Positions 43,677-51,802 of a stretch of DNA of 64,000 nucleotides are shown piece after piece. The position numbers and the translations under genes were made by a program. Location: the NCBI GenBank assembly GCA_904399395.1, contig CAJFPJ010000068.1, forward strand, positions 29,366 to 93,365, given 5' to 3'. This DNA is from an uncultured Clostridia bacterium. GTDB lineage: Bacteria; Bacillota; Clostridia; Oscillospirales; Acutalibacteraceae. The notes below the pieces were generated by a model. It worked only from the letters and a program-made list of their open reading frames with translations. It was not told where the DNA came from and did no database searches. The number at the start of each line of letters is the position of its first letter. Within the stretch, counting starts at the first letter, position 1.

Positions 43677-44225
43677 ATGAGAGTCATCACGGGAACAGCC
43701 CGGGGAAAGCGACTGGCCACCCTTACGGGCGACGCTGTCCGTCCCACGCCGGAAAGGATAAAAGAAGCAGTTTTCAGTGTGGTGCAATTTGACATAGAAG
43801 GCCGTCGTATGCTGGATCTGTTTACGGGTTCGGGGCAAATGGCAATTGAGGCCCTGAGCCGGGGAGCTGCCCAGGCTGTGATGGTGGATATATCGAGAGA
43901 TTCGCTTCGGGTAGCGGAGGAAAATCTTCACTCTACCGGCCTGAGAGAAAAGGCGCGTCTCATCCGTGCGGAGGGGGAGGCCTATATCGCTTCTTCACGG
44001 GAACGGTTCGACATAGCATTTTTGGATCCTCCATACCGCAAGGGGATTTTGCAGAGGGTTCTGCCCCTTGTAGAAGAGCATATGAATCCGGGCGGGAGCA
44101 TTTTCTGTGAGCATCCCTTTGAGGAAGAGCTTCCGGAAAGTGTGGGCCGTTTTTCCAAAATCCGGGATTACCGCTATGGTAAAATCCTGGTGACACTCTA
44201 TCGATGTGAGGACGTGAGGAAATGA
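43677..44225 (+). CDS. rsmD: 16S rRNA (guanine966-N2)-methyltransferase RsmD
   Basis: A 182-residue Rossmann methyltransferase. MRVITGTARGKRLATL and RPTPERIKEAVFSV form the family N terminus, DLFTGSGQMAIEALSRGA binds SAM near residue 47, and FLDPPY near 117 is the amino-methylation motif. AAGGTG sits before this ATG; a start four codons upstream is less likely. The coaD start overlaps its stop by four bases (ATGA), a common rsmD-coaD arrangement. Confidence 0.94.
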   Translation: MRVITGTARGKRLATLTGDAVRPTPERIKEAVFSVVQFDIEGRRMLDLFTGSGQMAIEALSRGAAQAVMVDISRDSLRVAEENLHSTGLREKARLIRAEGEAYIASSRERFDIAFLDPPYRKGILQRVLPLVEEHMNPGGSIFCEHPFEEELPESVGRFSKIRDYRYGKILVTLYRCEDVRK

Positions 44226-44716
44226 GGACAGCAATCTGCCCAGGCAGTTTTGACCCTGTTACCTTGGGGCATATGGACATTATCCAACGGGCTACAAAAA
44301 TTTTTGACCATGTGATTGTAGCGGTGATGGTGAATCCTGCGAAGCATACGATGTTTACAGTGGAGGAGAGGATCCATCTGCTGAAAAAATGCGTGAAGGA
44401 TATGCCCTGCGTAGAAGTGGTGGGCTTTAGGGGCTTGCTTGCGGATTACGCCCGGGAGCGAGGCGTAAGCGCTATTGTGAAGGGCCTTCGAGCTGTAACA
44501 GATTTTGAGTATGAATTTCAGATGGCACTGACCAATAAAAAGTTGAATAATGAACTGGAGACTATTTTTCTGACCACTCGGGCGGATAATATGTATCTCA
44601 GCTCAAGCATCGTAAAGGATATTGCCAGCTTTGGGGGGGATATTTCTGATTTTGTACCTCCCCAGATTCTGGAGGATATCCGGGAAAGACTTTACACAGG
44701 GGGGAAGGATTCATGA
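44222..44716 (+). CDS. coaD: Pantetheine-phosphate adenylyltransferase CoaD
   Basis: A 164-residue hexameric nucleotidyltransferase that makes dephospho-CoA from ATP and 4'-phosphopantetheine. AICPGSFDPVTLGHMDII holds the T-x-G-H nucleotide motif, and MYLSSSIVKDIASFGGDISD is the family's second signature. It starts within the rsmD stop and its own stop overlaps the next gene (ATGA), so three genes are translationally coupled. Confidence 0.97.
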   Translation: MRTAICPGSFDPVTLGHMDIIQRATKIFDHVIVAVMVNPAKHTMFTVEERIHLLKKCVKDMPCVEVVGFRGLLADYARERGVSAIVKGLRAVTDFEYEFQMALTNKKLNNELETIFLTTRADNMYLSSSIVKDIASFGGDISDFVPPQILEDIRERLYTGGKDS

Positions 44717-45177
44717 ACGCAGAAGAATTGATCGAGGAACTGTTTGAAATGGTGGAAAAGGCCTGGAGCCCGCCCCTCACTCGAGGGCATATTATGCTGG
44801 ATGCCAACGAGGTAAAGCAGATTCTCGGAGAAATACGGGATAGCCTTCCCAATGAAATACGCCAGGCCAAGGCGATTGTGGCTGATCGTTCCCAAATTAT
44901 CAGCGACGCTAAGCGTGAGGCGGAGACGATTGTCCGCGTGGCAGAAGAGCGCGCCAAGGCGATGGTGAATCAAAATGAGATTGTTAAGCAGGCCCAGCAG
45001 AAGGCAAATGAGATGCTTTCTCAGGCACAAGTACGCTTCAGAGAGATGCGTAAGGCTTCCAATGATTATATCGATGACCTTATGCGCAGGACGGATGAGG
45101 GTCTTGCTGCCAATTTGGCGGAACTGCGTCAGACTAGGCAGAATATCAAGGCTACTCAGAAATCCGGCCAGAATTGA
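44713..45177 (+). CDS. Coiled-coil protein resembling ATP synthase F0 subunit b
   Basis: A 154-residue protein with no membrane segment. After MNAEELIEELFEMVEKAW comes a heptad-rich helix from about residue 35 to 125 with repeated Ala, Glu and Gln. Automated annotation often names such proteins 'ATPase' or 'F0 subunit b' because of coiled-coil similarity; no F1F0 genes are here. The gene is commonly found behind coaD in Clostridia and may be a cytosolic DivIVA-like scaffold. The start overlaps the coaD stop. Confidence 0.7.
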   Translation: MNAEELIEELFEMVEKAWSPPLTRGHIMLDANEVKQILGEIRDSLPNEIRQAKAIVADRSQIISDAKREAETIVRVAEERAKAMVNQNEIVKQAQQKANEMLSQAQVRFREMRKASNDYIDDLMRRTDEGLAANLAELRQTRQNIKATQKSGQN

Positions 45178-45183
45178 TACAGC

Positions 45184-45223
45184 AAAACGCCGTATCCCAA
45201 AAATGGGATACGGCGTTTTTTTT
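45184..45223. terminator. Strong terminator after the coaD operon
   Basis: A perfect 16-bp stem AAAACGCCGTATCCCA (45184-45199) / TGGGATACGGCGTTTT (45204-45219) with a four-base loop continues into a run of eight Ts. Confidence 0.9.
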
Positions 45224-45341
45224 GCGTGAAGGGAAAGAGACATAGTAGCCTCCTTTCATACATGCAGAGACAGAGGAAAAATGCCGAATTTTGCTGGAAA
45301 AACTTTCATTTTGCGCAGTTGACATAATTGGAAATTAGTTG

Positions 45342-45415
45342 TTGCATTTTATGGGGGAGTACGTTATAATTTAACCATTAGGTGGTGGAAAGTGGATGAT
45401 TATTCCACGAAGTGG
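45342..45415 (+). promoter_or_regulatory. Promoter and MraZ-box repeats of the dcw cluster
   Basis: TTGCAT (45342-45347) and a perfect TATAAT (45365-45370) are 17 bases apart. Downstream lie repeats of the AAAGTGG type: TTAGGTGG ending at 45385, AAAGTGG at 45389-45395 and GAAGTGG at 45409-45415. They are spaced 10 and 20 bases apart, i.e. one helical phase, and a CCAC is at 45406-45409. Such 10-bp-phased repeats are MraZ operators in other bacteria, so autoregulation is likely. Confidence 0.7.
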
Positions 45416-45423
45416 AGGCAAAA

Positions 45424-45843
45424 ATGCTGATTGGTGAGTACCAACATTCCATCGACCCAAAGGGCCGCGTGATTGTGCCGTCGAAATTCCGTGAGGATCT
45501 CGGCGAGCGTTTTTATGTCACAAAGGGAATGGGGAAGAGCCTTTTTGTTCTCTCACCTAAGGAGTGGGAAAAGCTTCAGGAGCAGATTATGGCCATGCCC
45601 ATGAGCAAAGCCAGGCAGCTGCAGCTCTATTTTTTTGCCGGGGCTGCTGAGGTAGAGCCGGATAAACAGGGTCGCATCCTGCTTCCCCAGCATCTGCGGG
45701 ATCATGCGGGGCTGACGAAGGATATTGCTTTTGTGGGTGTTTCCCGCCGCGCTGAAATCTGGGATGCCGAAAGCTGGGCCGCCTTTAATGCTTCCCTAAC
45801 CCAGGAAAGCATTGCAGAAGCTATGGACGAGCTGGGGCTTTGA
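45424..45843 (+). CDS. mraZ: Transcriptional regulator MraZ
   Basis: A 139-residue protein with two AbrB-like (SpoVT) swapped-hairpin domains. The first contains LIGEYQHSIDPKGRVIVPSKFRE, the second PDKQGRILLPQHLRDHAGL, each carrying the D-x-x-G-R-[IV] motif. MraZ represses its own dcw operon through direct repeats near the promoter, and such repeats are present here. GTGGAGG is the ribosome site, so the in-frame GTG at 45412 is not the start. Confidence 0.96.
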   Translation: MLIGEYQHSIDPKGRVIVPSKFREDLGERFYVTKGMGKSLFVLSPKEWEKLQEQIMAMPMSKARQLQLYFFAGAAEVEPDKQGRILLPQHLRDHAGLTKDIAFVGVSRRAEIWDAESWAAFNASLTQESIAEAMDELGL

Positions 45844-45864
45844 CGCCAGAAGGAGGCTGCGGAT

Positions 45865-46815
45865 TTGGAATTCAAGCATAAACCTGTTTTGTTTGACGAG
45901 ACCATCCGATCCTTGAATATCCGGCCGGATGGGTTCTATATAGATGGAACAGCCGGCGGCGGTGGCCATTCCTCTGCTATATTGAAAGAATTAACCACCG
46001 GGAAGCTTCTTTCCATCGATCAGGATCCGGATGCAGTGGAGACGGTGACACGCCGTTTTGCAGGAAATCCCTGCTCGGTGGTGCGCCGGGCCAATTTTTC
46101 CGAGATGGTTCAGGTGGCCGGGGAAGAGGGCTTCTCTTCTGTGGACGGAATTCTTCTGGATATCGGTGTTTCTTCCCATCAGTTGGATACGCCAGAAAGA
46201 GGTTTTTCGTATCATCACGATGCACCCCTGGATATGCGGATGAGTCAGGAAGGTCCATCTGCCAGGGATCTGGTTAACACACTATCATGGCAGCAATTGG
46301 CAGAAATCATCAGCCGGTATGGCGAAGATAGGAATGCTAGAAGTATTGCCAGAGGCATTGCGGCTGCCAGAGAAAAAGAGCCCATTGAGACCACCCTGCA
46401 GTTGGCGGAAATTATAAAGGCTTCTGTGCCGGCGGCAGTACGTAGGGAACAGGGGCATCCTGCCCGAAAAACGTTTCAGGCGTTGCGTATCGCAGTAAAC
46501 GGGGAATTGGATCATCTTTCTGCAGGGCTGGATGCGGCTTTTTCTCTTTTAAAAAAGGGGGGCAGGCTGGCGGTCATCACCTTTCATTCTCTGGAAGATC
46601 GCATGGTAAAGCAAAGAATGGCTTCTTGGTGTCAGGGATGCACATGTCCTCCAGACTTCCCGGTTTGCGTATGCGGAAAAAAGCCTCGGGCCGAGCTGCT
46701 GTATAAAAAGGGTTTGGCTCCATCGGAAAGAGAATTGGAGGAAAATCCCAGGGCCCGGAGTGCCAGGCTGCGGGTATGCATTAAGGTAAGCAATGAAGGA
46801 AATGTAGAATCCTGA
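45865..46815 (+). CDS. rsmH: 16S rRNA (cytosine1402-N4)-methyltransferase RsmH
   Basis: A 316-residue SAM enzyme. GTAGGGGHSSAIL is the SAM-binding loop near residue 33. DGILLDIGVSSHQLD and HDAPLDMRM are family blocks, and TFHSLEDRMVK is near the C terminus. It starts with TTG behind an excellent AAGGAGG seven bases away. It follows mraZ by 21 bases in the standard dcw order. Confidence 0.97.
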   Translation: MEFKHKPVLFDETIRSLNIRPDGFYIDGTAGGGGHSSAILKELTTGKLLSIDQDPDAVETVTRRFAGNPCSVVRRANFSEMVQVAGEEGFSSVDGILLDIGVSSHQLDTPERGFSYHHDAPLDMRMSQEGPSARDLVNTLSWQQLAEIISRYGEDRNARSIARGIAAAREKEPIETTLQLAEIIKASVPAAVRREQGHPARKTFQALRIAVNGELDHLSAGLDAAFSLLKKGGRLAVITFHSLEDRMVKQRMASWCQGCTCPPDFPVCVCGKKPRAELLYKKGLAPSERELEENPRARSARLRVCIKVSNEGNVES

Positions 46816-46929
46816 TTATAAATACATTAGACCAGAAAATTTCTGGTGGGGAGGCAGCCTTAAATCTCTCTATTGGAGAATGCGGCTGAAAGATGTTTGA
46901 AGTTTCGTTAGAGAAAGGACTTGAAAAGA

Positions 46930-47430
46930 ATGGCAGCTCGCAACGCAGCATACGATTTTTCTATGTTTGAGCCAAAGCGGAAACCGCAGACCGAGAAAAG
47001 CAAGCCGAAAAAAGAAAATATCATAGTCCTTCCTGAAAAGGAACTGCAGAAAAACAGCCGTCCGAAGATTCATCCTCTCAAGATGCTTTCGCGTTTTATG
47101 GTTCTGGCTCTCATTTTAGGAGCTTTGGGCTCTCTTGTATATGGGCAGGTGCGGCTTACGGAGTTGACGGAAGATATCAACAGGGCTGAAAAGACACTGG
47201 CTGAGAATGAGAGTTTGTATACACAGCTGCAGATGAAAACCAATGCTCAGCTTTCTATAGATAATGCCGGCACGTATGCCAAAGATAAACTTGGAATGCG
47301 GGCGGCCGAGCAGGGGCAGACGGAGTACATAACCCTTTCGGATGGTGATAAGAGCGAAGTGCTCATCGATACCGGAGAGGAAAATTGGTTTCAGAGCGTG
47401 TGGAACTGGCTGGCAGGCTTGCTTTCCTGA
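46930..47430 (+). CDS. ftsL: FtsL-like cell division protein
   Basis: A 166-residue single-pass membrane protein. A basic cytosolic tail is followed by a helix near residues 55-75 and then a leucine-zipper-like coiled coil, TELTEDINRAEKTLAENESL. AGTYAKDKLGMR is the signature shared by FtsL and DivIC proteins. In the divisome FtsL binds DivIC and FtsQ. Identity rests on architecture and position between rsmH and the PBP gene. An upstream in-frame TTG is too close to the AAAGGA site. Confidence 0.88.
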   Translation: MAARNAAYDFSMFEPKRKPQTEKSKPKKENIIVLPEKELQKNSRPKIHPLKMLSRFMVLALILGALGSLVYGQVRLTELTEDINRAEKTLAENESLYTQLQMKTNAQLSIDNAGTYAKDKLGMRAAEQGQTEYITLSDGDKSEVLIDTGEENWFQSVWNWLAGLLS

Positions 47431-47575
47431 AAGAGAGAAATTCCGGTGAACATGGCAGCGTAAGGAATAATTCTGTGGCTGGGTCAATAAGTATACCGTA
47501 GCGGCACATGGGGAGCGGCTGGTATTTCACTGGATACGTGCTTTTCAGTAGCCTGCTGCAGCGGATAACGGAGGG

Positions 47576-47610
47576 ATGGAAGTTAAGATGTGTTCTTAAC
47601 TTCCATTTTT
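47576..47610 (+). terminator. Hairpin with T tract between ftsL and the PBP gene
   Basis: A perfect 12-bp stem ATGGAAGTTAAG (47576-47587) / CTTAACTTCCAT (47595-47606) with a seven-base loop ends in five Ts. It has the form of an intrinsic terminator or attenuator inside the dcw cluster. Confidence 0.65.
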
Positions 47611-47719
47611 GCAATAGGTGGCTCGTTTGAGTCTTCTGCTTTTTGCGGAGGATCGTCTGGGCCGCAGAGAAAATCAGAATGTAGAAAGGCGGTGGCCTCA
47701 TTTGGCGAAAGGTACGACT

Positions 47720-49933
47720 GTGCGCATGTGGAGACGCACGACCACCATACTGTTTGTACTGATATTGGGGGGCTTTGGAATCGTAATCGCCAGTCTTTTC
47801 CGCCTGCAGATTGTGCAGGGGGAAGAATTGGAAGCTCGCGCAGTGAATCAGCAGACGCAGGATACAGTCCTGAACGCGCAGCGCGGAACGATATACGACT
47901 GCAATATGACGGTGCTGGCCAAAAGCGCCTCTGTTTGGAAGGTGATTGCCAACCCAAACTATATTAAAACCGACGAAGCAAAACAGCAGATCGCGGCAGG
48001 CTTGGCTAAGATACTGGATCTGGATGAAAGTGAAGTGCTGCAGAAGCTTCAGAAGAAGACCTATTATGTAAAGATAGCCGGAGAAGTTGAAACCGATGTA
48101 AAGGATGAAATTCTCAAATTCAAGGAAGAAAACGACTTGGGCTATGCCATAACATTGGAAGAAGACTATAAACGGTATTATCCCGAAGGGGATTCTGCTG
48201 CAGTGGTGCTGGGCTTTACAAACGCTGAGCATCAGGGCGTTACCGGCGTGGAGGGTTCCTACAACGATTATCTTTCCGGAACGGCGGGAAAGCTGGTAAC
48301 AGCCCGAAATGCTAGAGGTTCGGATATGCCTTTCCAGTATGAACAAAAGGTAGAGGCGCAGAACGGCTGCAGCCTTGTGCTAACTATTGATGAAAATATC
48401 CAGCGGATTCTGGAAAATGCAGTAGAGGATGCCGCCGCAGCCTGCGGAGCTCGGAATCGGGCCTGCGGCATTGTAATGAACGTAAAAACCGGTGCTATCC
48501 TCGGCATGACGGTTTCTGAGGATTTTGACCCCAATGAGCCTTATGTGATCACCAATAAGGAGACAGCCAAGGAAATAGAAAAGCTGGAAGGGGAGGAAAA
48601 GAGCGAGGCTCTCCGGGAGGCACAAGAACAGCAGTGGAGAAATAAATGTATTAGCGATACTTATAACCCCGGCTCTGTTTTCAAGATGCTTACTTCCTGC
48701 ATGGGGATAGAGGAGGGCGTGATAACAGAGGATTCCCCCTTTACCTGCACGGGCCATTATCAAGTGGCAGATAGGAGCATTGGCTGCTGGAGAACGGCAG
48801 GGCACGGTTCCGAGACCTTCCAGCAGGGGCTCTCTAATTCCTGCAACCCCGTTTTTATGCAGGTAGCGGAACGCTTGGGGGCCGATACGTTCTTCAGGTA
48901 TTTTGAAGGCTTCGGCATGACACAGAAAACGGGCATCGATCTCATCGGAGAAAGCACCAGTATTTATTACGATGCCGCGGGCCTGGGGCCAACACAGCTG
49001 GCCACCTCCTCATTCGGTCAGTCTTTCCGCGTGACACCCATTCAGATGATTACTGCGGCGGCAGCTGTGGCCAACGGCGGTTATCTGGTGCAGCCCCATG
49101 TGGTGAGCCAGATTCTGGATGATGAGGGGAATATTGTAAAAACCATTGATACCAGCGTGAAGCGTCAGGTGGTGTCGGAAGACACCAGCCGCCGGGTCAG
49201 TTCCATGCTTCAGTATACGGCTACGGTAGGAACAGCGAAGAACGGCTATGTAGCTGGCTATCGTGTTGCGGGAAAGACGGGCACCTCGGAAAAAATAGAT
49301 GAATGGAACGCTCAGGGCAGAAAGGGAGAAAAAAAATATATTGCCTCTTACTGCGGTTATGCCCCTGCAGACGATCCTGAAATCGTTATGCTGGTATTCT
49401 TCGACGAGCCTCTTTCCCAGGAAGGGCAGGTCTTTGGCAGCGCTATTGCAGGGCCTGTTTTTGCAGAGGTTATGTCTCAGGCTCTTCCTTATCTGGGTGT
49501 TGAACCCCAGTATACAGAGGAGGAACTCACCAAACTGGATGCGAAAACCCCCAGTGTTACAGGTGATACCGTCAAGACGGCAAAGGAAAAAATCATGTCT
49601 CAGAGCCTGAGCTCCAAGGTATATGGCGACGGCGACACGGTTATTTCACAAATTCCTGCTGCGGGCGATACCATCCCCAAGGGCGGCACAGTGATGCTGT
49701 TTACAGATGAATCCAGCGAGGAAGAGATGGTGGAGGTTCCAAATTTGGTGGGGCTAAACCTAAGCCAGGCAAATACAGCGGCATCCGATGCAGGACTAAA
49801 CATCAGCATTTCAGGTGCGGCTCTGACAGGCAGCAACGCTGTCTCTGATACGCAAAGCATTAAAGAGGGGGAGAAAGTTCCCCCGGGGACAGTAGTTGAA
49901 GTGAATTTTGTGGAGCTAGACACAGTGCACTAG
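47720..49933 (+). CDS. Class B penicillin-binding protein (FtsI/SpoVD type) with two PASTA domains
   Basis: A 737-residue transpeptidase for septal or spore peptidoglycan cross-linking. The membrane anchor is near residues 5-28. A dimerisation domain follows, then the transpeptidase with S-x-x-K in NPGSVFKML, S-x-N in LSNSCNPVF and K-T-G in VAGKTGTSEK. Two C-terminal PASTA repeats lie in the last 130 residues (TPSVTGDTVKTAKEKI and VEVPNLVGLNLSQAN). The frame is open from 47618, but AAAGG is seven bases before this GTG; an ATG follows two codons later. FtsI and SpoVD cannot be told apart by sequence alone. Confidence 0.93.
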   Translation: MRMWRRTTTILFVLILGGFGIVIASLFRLQIVQGEELEARAVNQQTQDTVLNAQRGTIYDCNMTVLAKSASVWKVIANPNYIKTDEAKQQIAAGLAKILDLDESEVLQKLQKKTYYVKIAGEVETDVKDEILKFKEENDLGYAITLEEDYKRYYPEGDSAAVVLGFTNAEHQGVTGVEGSYNDYLSGTAGKLVTARNARGSDMPFQYEQKVEAQNGCSLVLTIDENIQRILENAVEDAAAACGARNRACGIVMNVKTGAILGMTVSEDFDPNEPYVITNKETAKEIEKLEGEEKSEALREAQEQQWRNKCISDTYNPGSVFKMLTSCMGIEEGVITEDSPFTCTGHYQVADRSIGCWRTAGHGSETFQQGLSNSCNPVFMQVAERLGADTFFRYFEGFGMTQKTGIDLIGESTSIYYDAAGLGPTQLATSSFGQSFRVTPIQMITAAAAVANGGYLVQPHVVSQILDDEGNIVKTIDTSVKRQVVSEDTSRRVSSMLQYTATVGTAKNGYVAGYRVAGKTGTSEKIDEWNAQGRKGEKKYIASYCGYAPADDPEIVMLVFFDEPLSQEGQVFGSAIAGPVFAEVMSQALPYLGVEPQYTEEELTKLDAKTPSVTGDTVKTAKEKIMSQSLSSKVYGDGDTVISQIPAAGDTIPKGGTVMLFTDESSEEEMVEVPNLVGLNLSQANTAASDAGLNISISGAALTGSNAVSDTQSIKEGEKVPPGTVVEVNFVELDTVH

Positions 49934-49993
49934 GCAGCAAGTGGCCCTTATGTGTTTTGTAGATCGGGCAGCGCATGAACGGAGGATTCTTCT

Positions 49994-50527
49994 ATGGACA
50001 CTTCTGTTTTTTCTCTGGGCAGCCGTGCAGTAGGGCTGCCCTCCGGAAAACGAGAAGAAATTTCGTTTCTCCGGGATATCCTGCGTCAATGTGGGAGACA
50101 ATGGAAAGAGGATGTTTTGAAAATCTCCGATGATTTTACGTCTACTGAAGAGGGCTCTCTTCATTTCCAGGAAGAAGGAGAAGAGATTAGGAAGACGCCT
50201 CAGCTACAAATGATTCTCCCTTTTCGAGAGGTTGAATCTTTGGAAAAGCATGGAAAAGCAATAAACTTTCCTTTTACGACATATGCAGTTGAGGACGACA
50301 GAGCTGATTTTACTGCCCGTAATGTGGCGGTGCTTCCTGGGGAGAATATGCAGCAGGGCATACGTTTTGAGCTTTTGGGTCTTGGGCTAATCGGAAGAAT
50401 AAGTGCTCGAGGACTTTCGGAAAAACAAGTGGAACCCCTTTTGGGAGCGGCTTCCTGCCTTTTGGCAATGGGCTTTTCCATGGCGGAGGTGCTGGATTTA
50501 ATTAACCGGCGGCCTTGGGGGAAATGA
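49994..50527 (+). CDS. Unknown protein encoded within the dcw cluster
   Basis: A 177-residue soluble protein with no family I recognise and no membrane segment. The N-terminal half is charged, with LRDILRQCGRQWKEDVLKI. The C-terminal half has FEVLG-like strands (GIRFELLGLGLIGRISARG) and a helix LLGAASCLLAMGFSMAEVLDL. GGAGG is well placed before the ATG, and codon use looks like the flanking genes. It occupies the position where murE or murF would normally be found, between the PBP gene and mraY. Confidence 0.7.
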   Translation: MDTSVFSLGSRAVGLPSGKREEISFLRDILRQCGRQWKEDVLKISDDFTSTEEGSLHFQEEGEEIRKTPQLQMILPFREVESLEKHGKAINFPFTTYAVEDDRADFTARNVAVLPGENMQQGIRFELLGLGLIGRISARGLSEKQVEPLLGAASCLLAMGFSMAEVLDLINRRPWGK

Positions 50528-50579
50528 AAATATGGCATGAAAAAACAGCGTTGAAACGCAGTTTGTGAGGGTGGATACA

Positions 50580-51599
50580 ATGAGTGGAATTTGGATTTTG
50601 TTGGCAGCGTTGATCTCTTTTGCCGTTACGGCGCTTTTAGGCAGGTGGATGGTGCCCTTTCTGCATAAGATCAATTTTGGGCAGACCATTCGGGAAGTAG
50701 GGCCTAAATGGCATCAAAAGAAAAATGGAACCCCAACTATGGGCGGGTTTATGTTCATCATAGGGATTTTTCTGGCCTGCGCCATATGTATCCCCATGAT
50801 GTACATATTGGCGCCCGAAAATTCAAATGAGTTGATTCTTCGGAATCAGACGCTGACAAAAGCTGTGGGAGGGCTTCTGATGGCCTTGGGCTTCGGTGCC
50901 ATCGGATTTTTGGATGATTACATTAAGGTAGTCAAAAAGCGTAACCTGGGGTTGAATGAAAAACAGAAGCTGATCCTTCAGTTTCTTGTGACAGCGGCTT
51001 ATCTGGCTGCGTTGTATCTTTCCGGAGTCCGCGGCGTTACAAAGATTCCTTTTTTAGGGGCAGTGGATTTGGGGATCTTCTTCTGGATCCTCTCCTTCCT
51101 GGGAATTGTAGGGATCGTCAATGCCGTCAATTTTACAGATGGTTTAGACGGACTCAATGCTTCGGTTACGTTCTGGGTGGCTGTGGACTTTATGTTGATT
51201 TCCGGTTGGTGGAAGATTTATAATATCAGTCTTCTGGCAGCGGCCGCCGCAGGGGGTTGTGTGGGATTCCTTATCTGGAATTTCAACCCTGCAAAGGTTT
51301 TCATGGGGGATACAGGTTCCCTTTTCCTGGGTGGGATGGTCTGCGCCCTAGCTTTTGGGATCGATATGCCCATTCTTCTTATTACGGTGGGTATTATTTA
51401 TATTATAGAAATCCTATCTGTAGTGTTACAGGTATCCTATTTTAAGCTTACCCATGGGAAACGTCTGTTCAAAATGGCCCCGATTCACCACCATTTTGAG
51501 ATGTGCGGATGGAGTGAAGTGAAGGTTTGCGGCGTCTTCAGCTTGGTGACGATTCTCTTTGGTGCGGCTTCTTTCCTCCTTGTAATCTTTGGCTTCTGA
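50580..51599 (+). CDS. mraY: Phospho-N-acetylmuramoyl-pentapeptide transferase MraY
   Basis: A 339-residue polytopic membrane enzyme that transfers phospho-MurNAc-pentapeptide from UDP to undecaprenyl phosphate, forming lipid I. Catalytic signatures are GFLDDYIKV near residue 115, NAVNFTDGLDGL near 180, VFMGDTGSLFLGG near 240 and MAPIHHHFE near 300. GAGGGTGG precedes this ATG, and an in-frame GTG at 50565 lies just before that site. murD, its usual neighbour, is absent and 200 bases without a gene follow. Confidence 0.97.
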   Translation: MSGIWILLAALISFAVTALLGRWMVPFLHKINFGQTIREVGPKWHQKKNGTPTMGGFMFIIGIFLACAICIPMMYILAPENSNELILRNQTLTKAVGGLLMALGFGAIGFLDDYIKVVKKRNLGLNEKQKLILQFLVTAAYLAALYLSGVRGVTKIPFLGAVDLGIFFWILSFLGIVGIVNAVNFTDGLDGLNASVTFWVAVDFMLISGWWKIYNISLLAAAAAGGCVGFLIWNFNPAKVFMGDTGSLFLGGMVCALAFGIDMPILLITVGIIYIIEILSVVLQVSYFKLTHGKRLFKMAPIHHHFEMCGWSEVKVCGVFSLVTILFGAASFLLVIFGF

Positions 51600-51802
51600 A
51601 GGGCGAAAGACGACTGTAATGCTGTGGTAAAGCTTCTATTCAAACGTGAAATACTAGAGATTCATACATGTATGTGAATAGCAGGGCGGCCTTTTGCAGA
51701 GGATAAGGGCTGAAACGTTTCCGCGAAACAGGGTTTGAAGACCTCCTAGCGGGATGGTCCACCGCCTGATTTTGTGAGTTTTCAGGAAAGGATGCGGTAT
51801 TG

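Noticed and set aside
44713..45177. ATP synthase F0 subunit b
   Set aside because: There is no N-terminal membrane helix and there are no other ATP synthase genes; the likeness is generic coiled coil.
51657..51680. Palindrome-like ATTCATACATGTATGTGAAT between mraY and ftsW
   Set aside because: The arms do not pair fully, there is no T tract, and nothing else supports a site.
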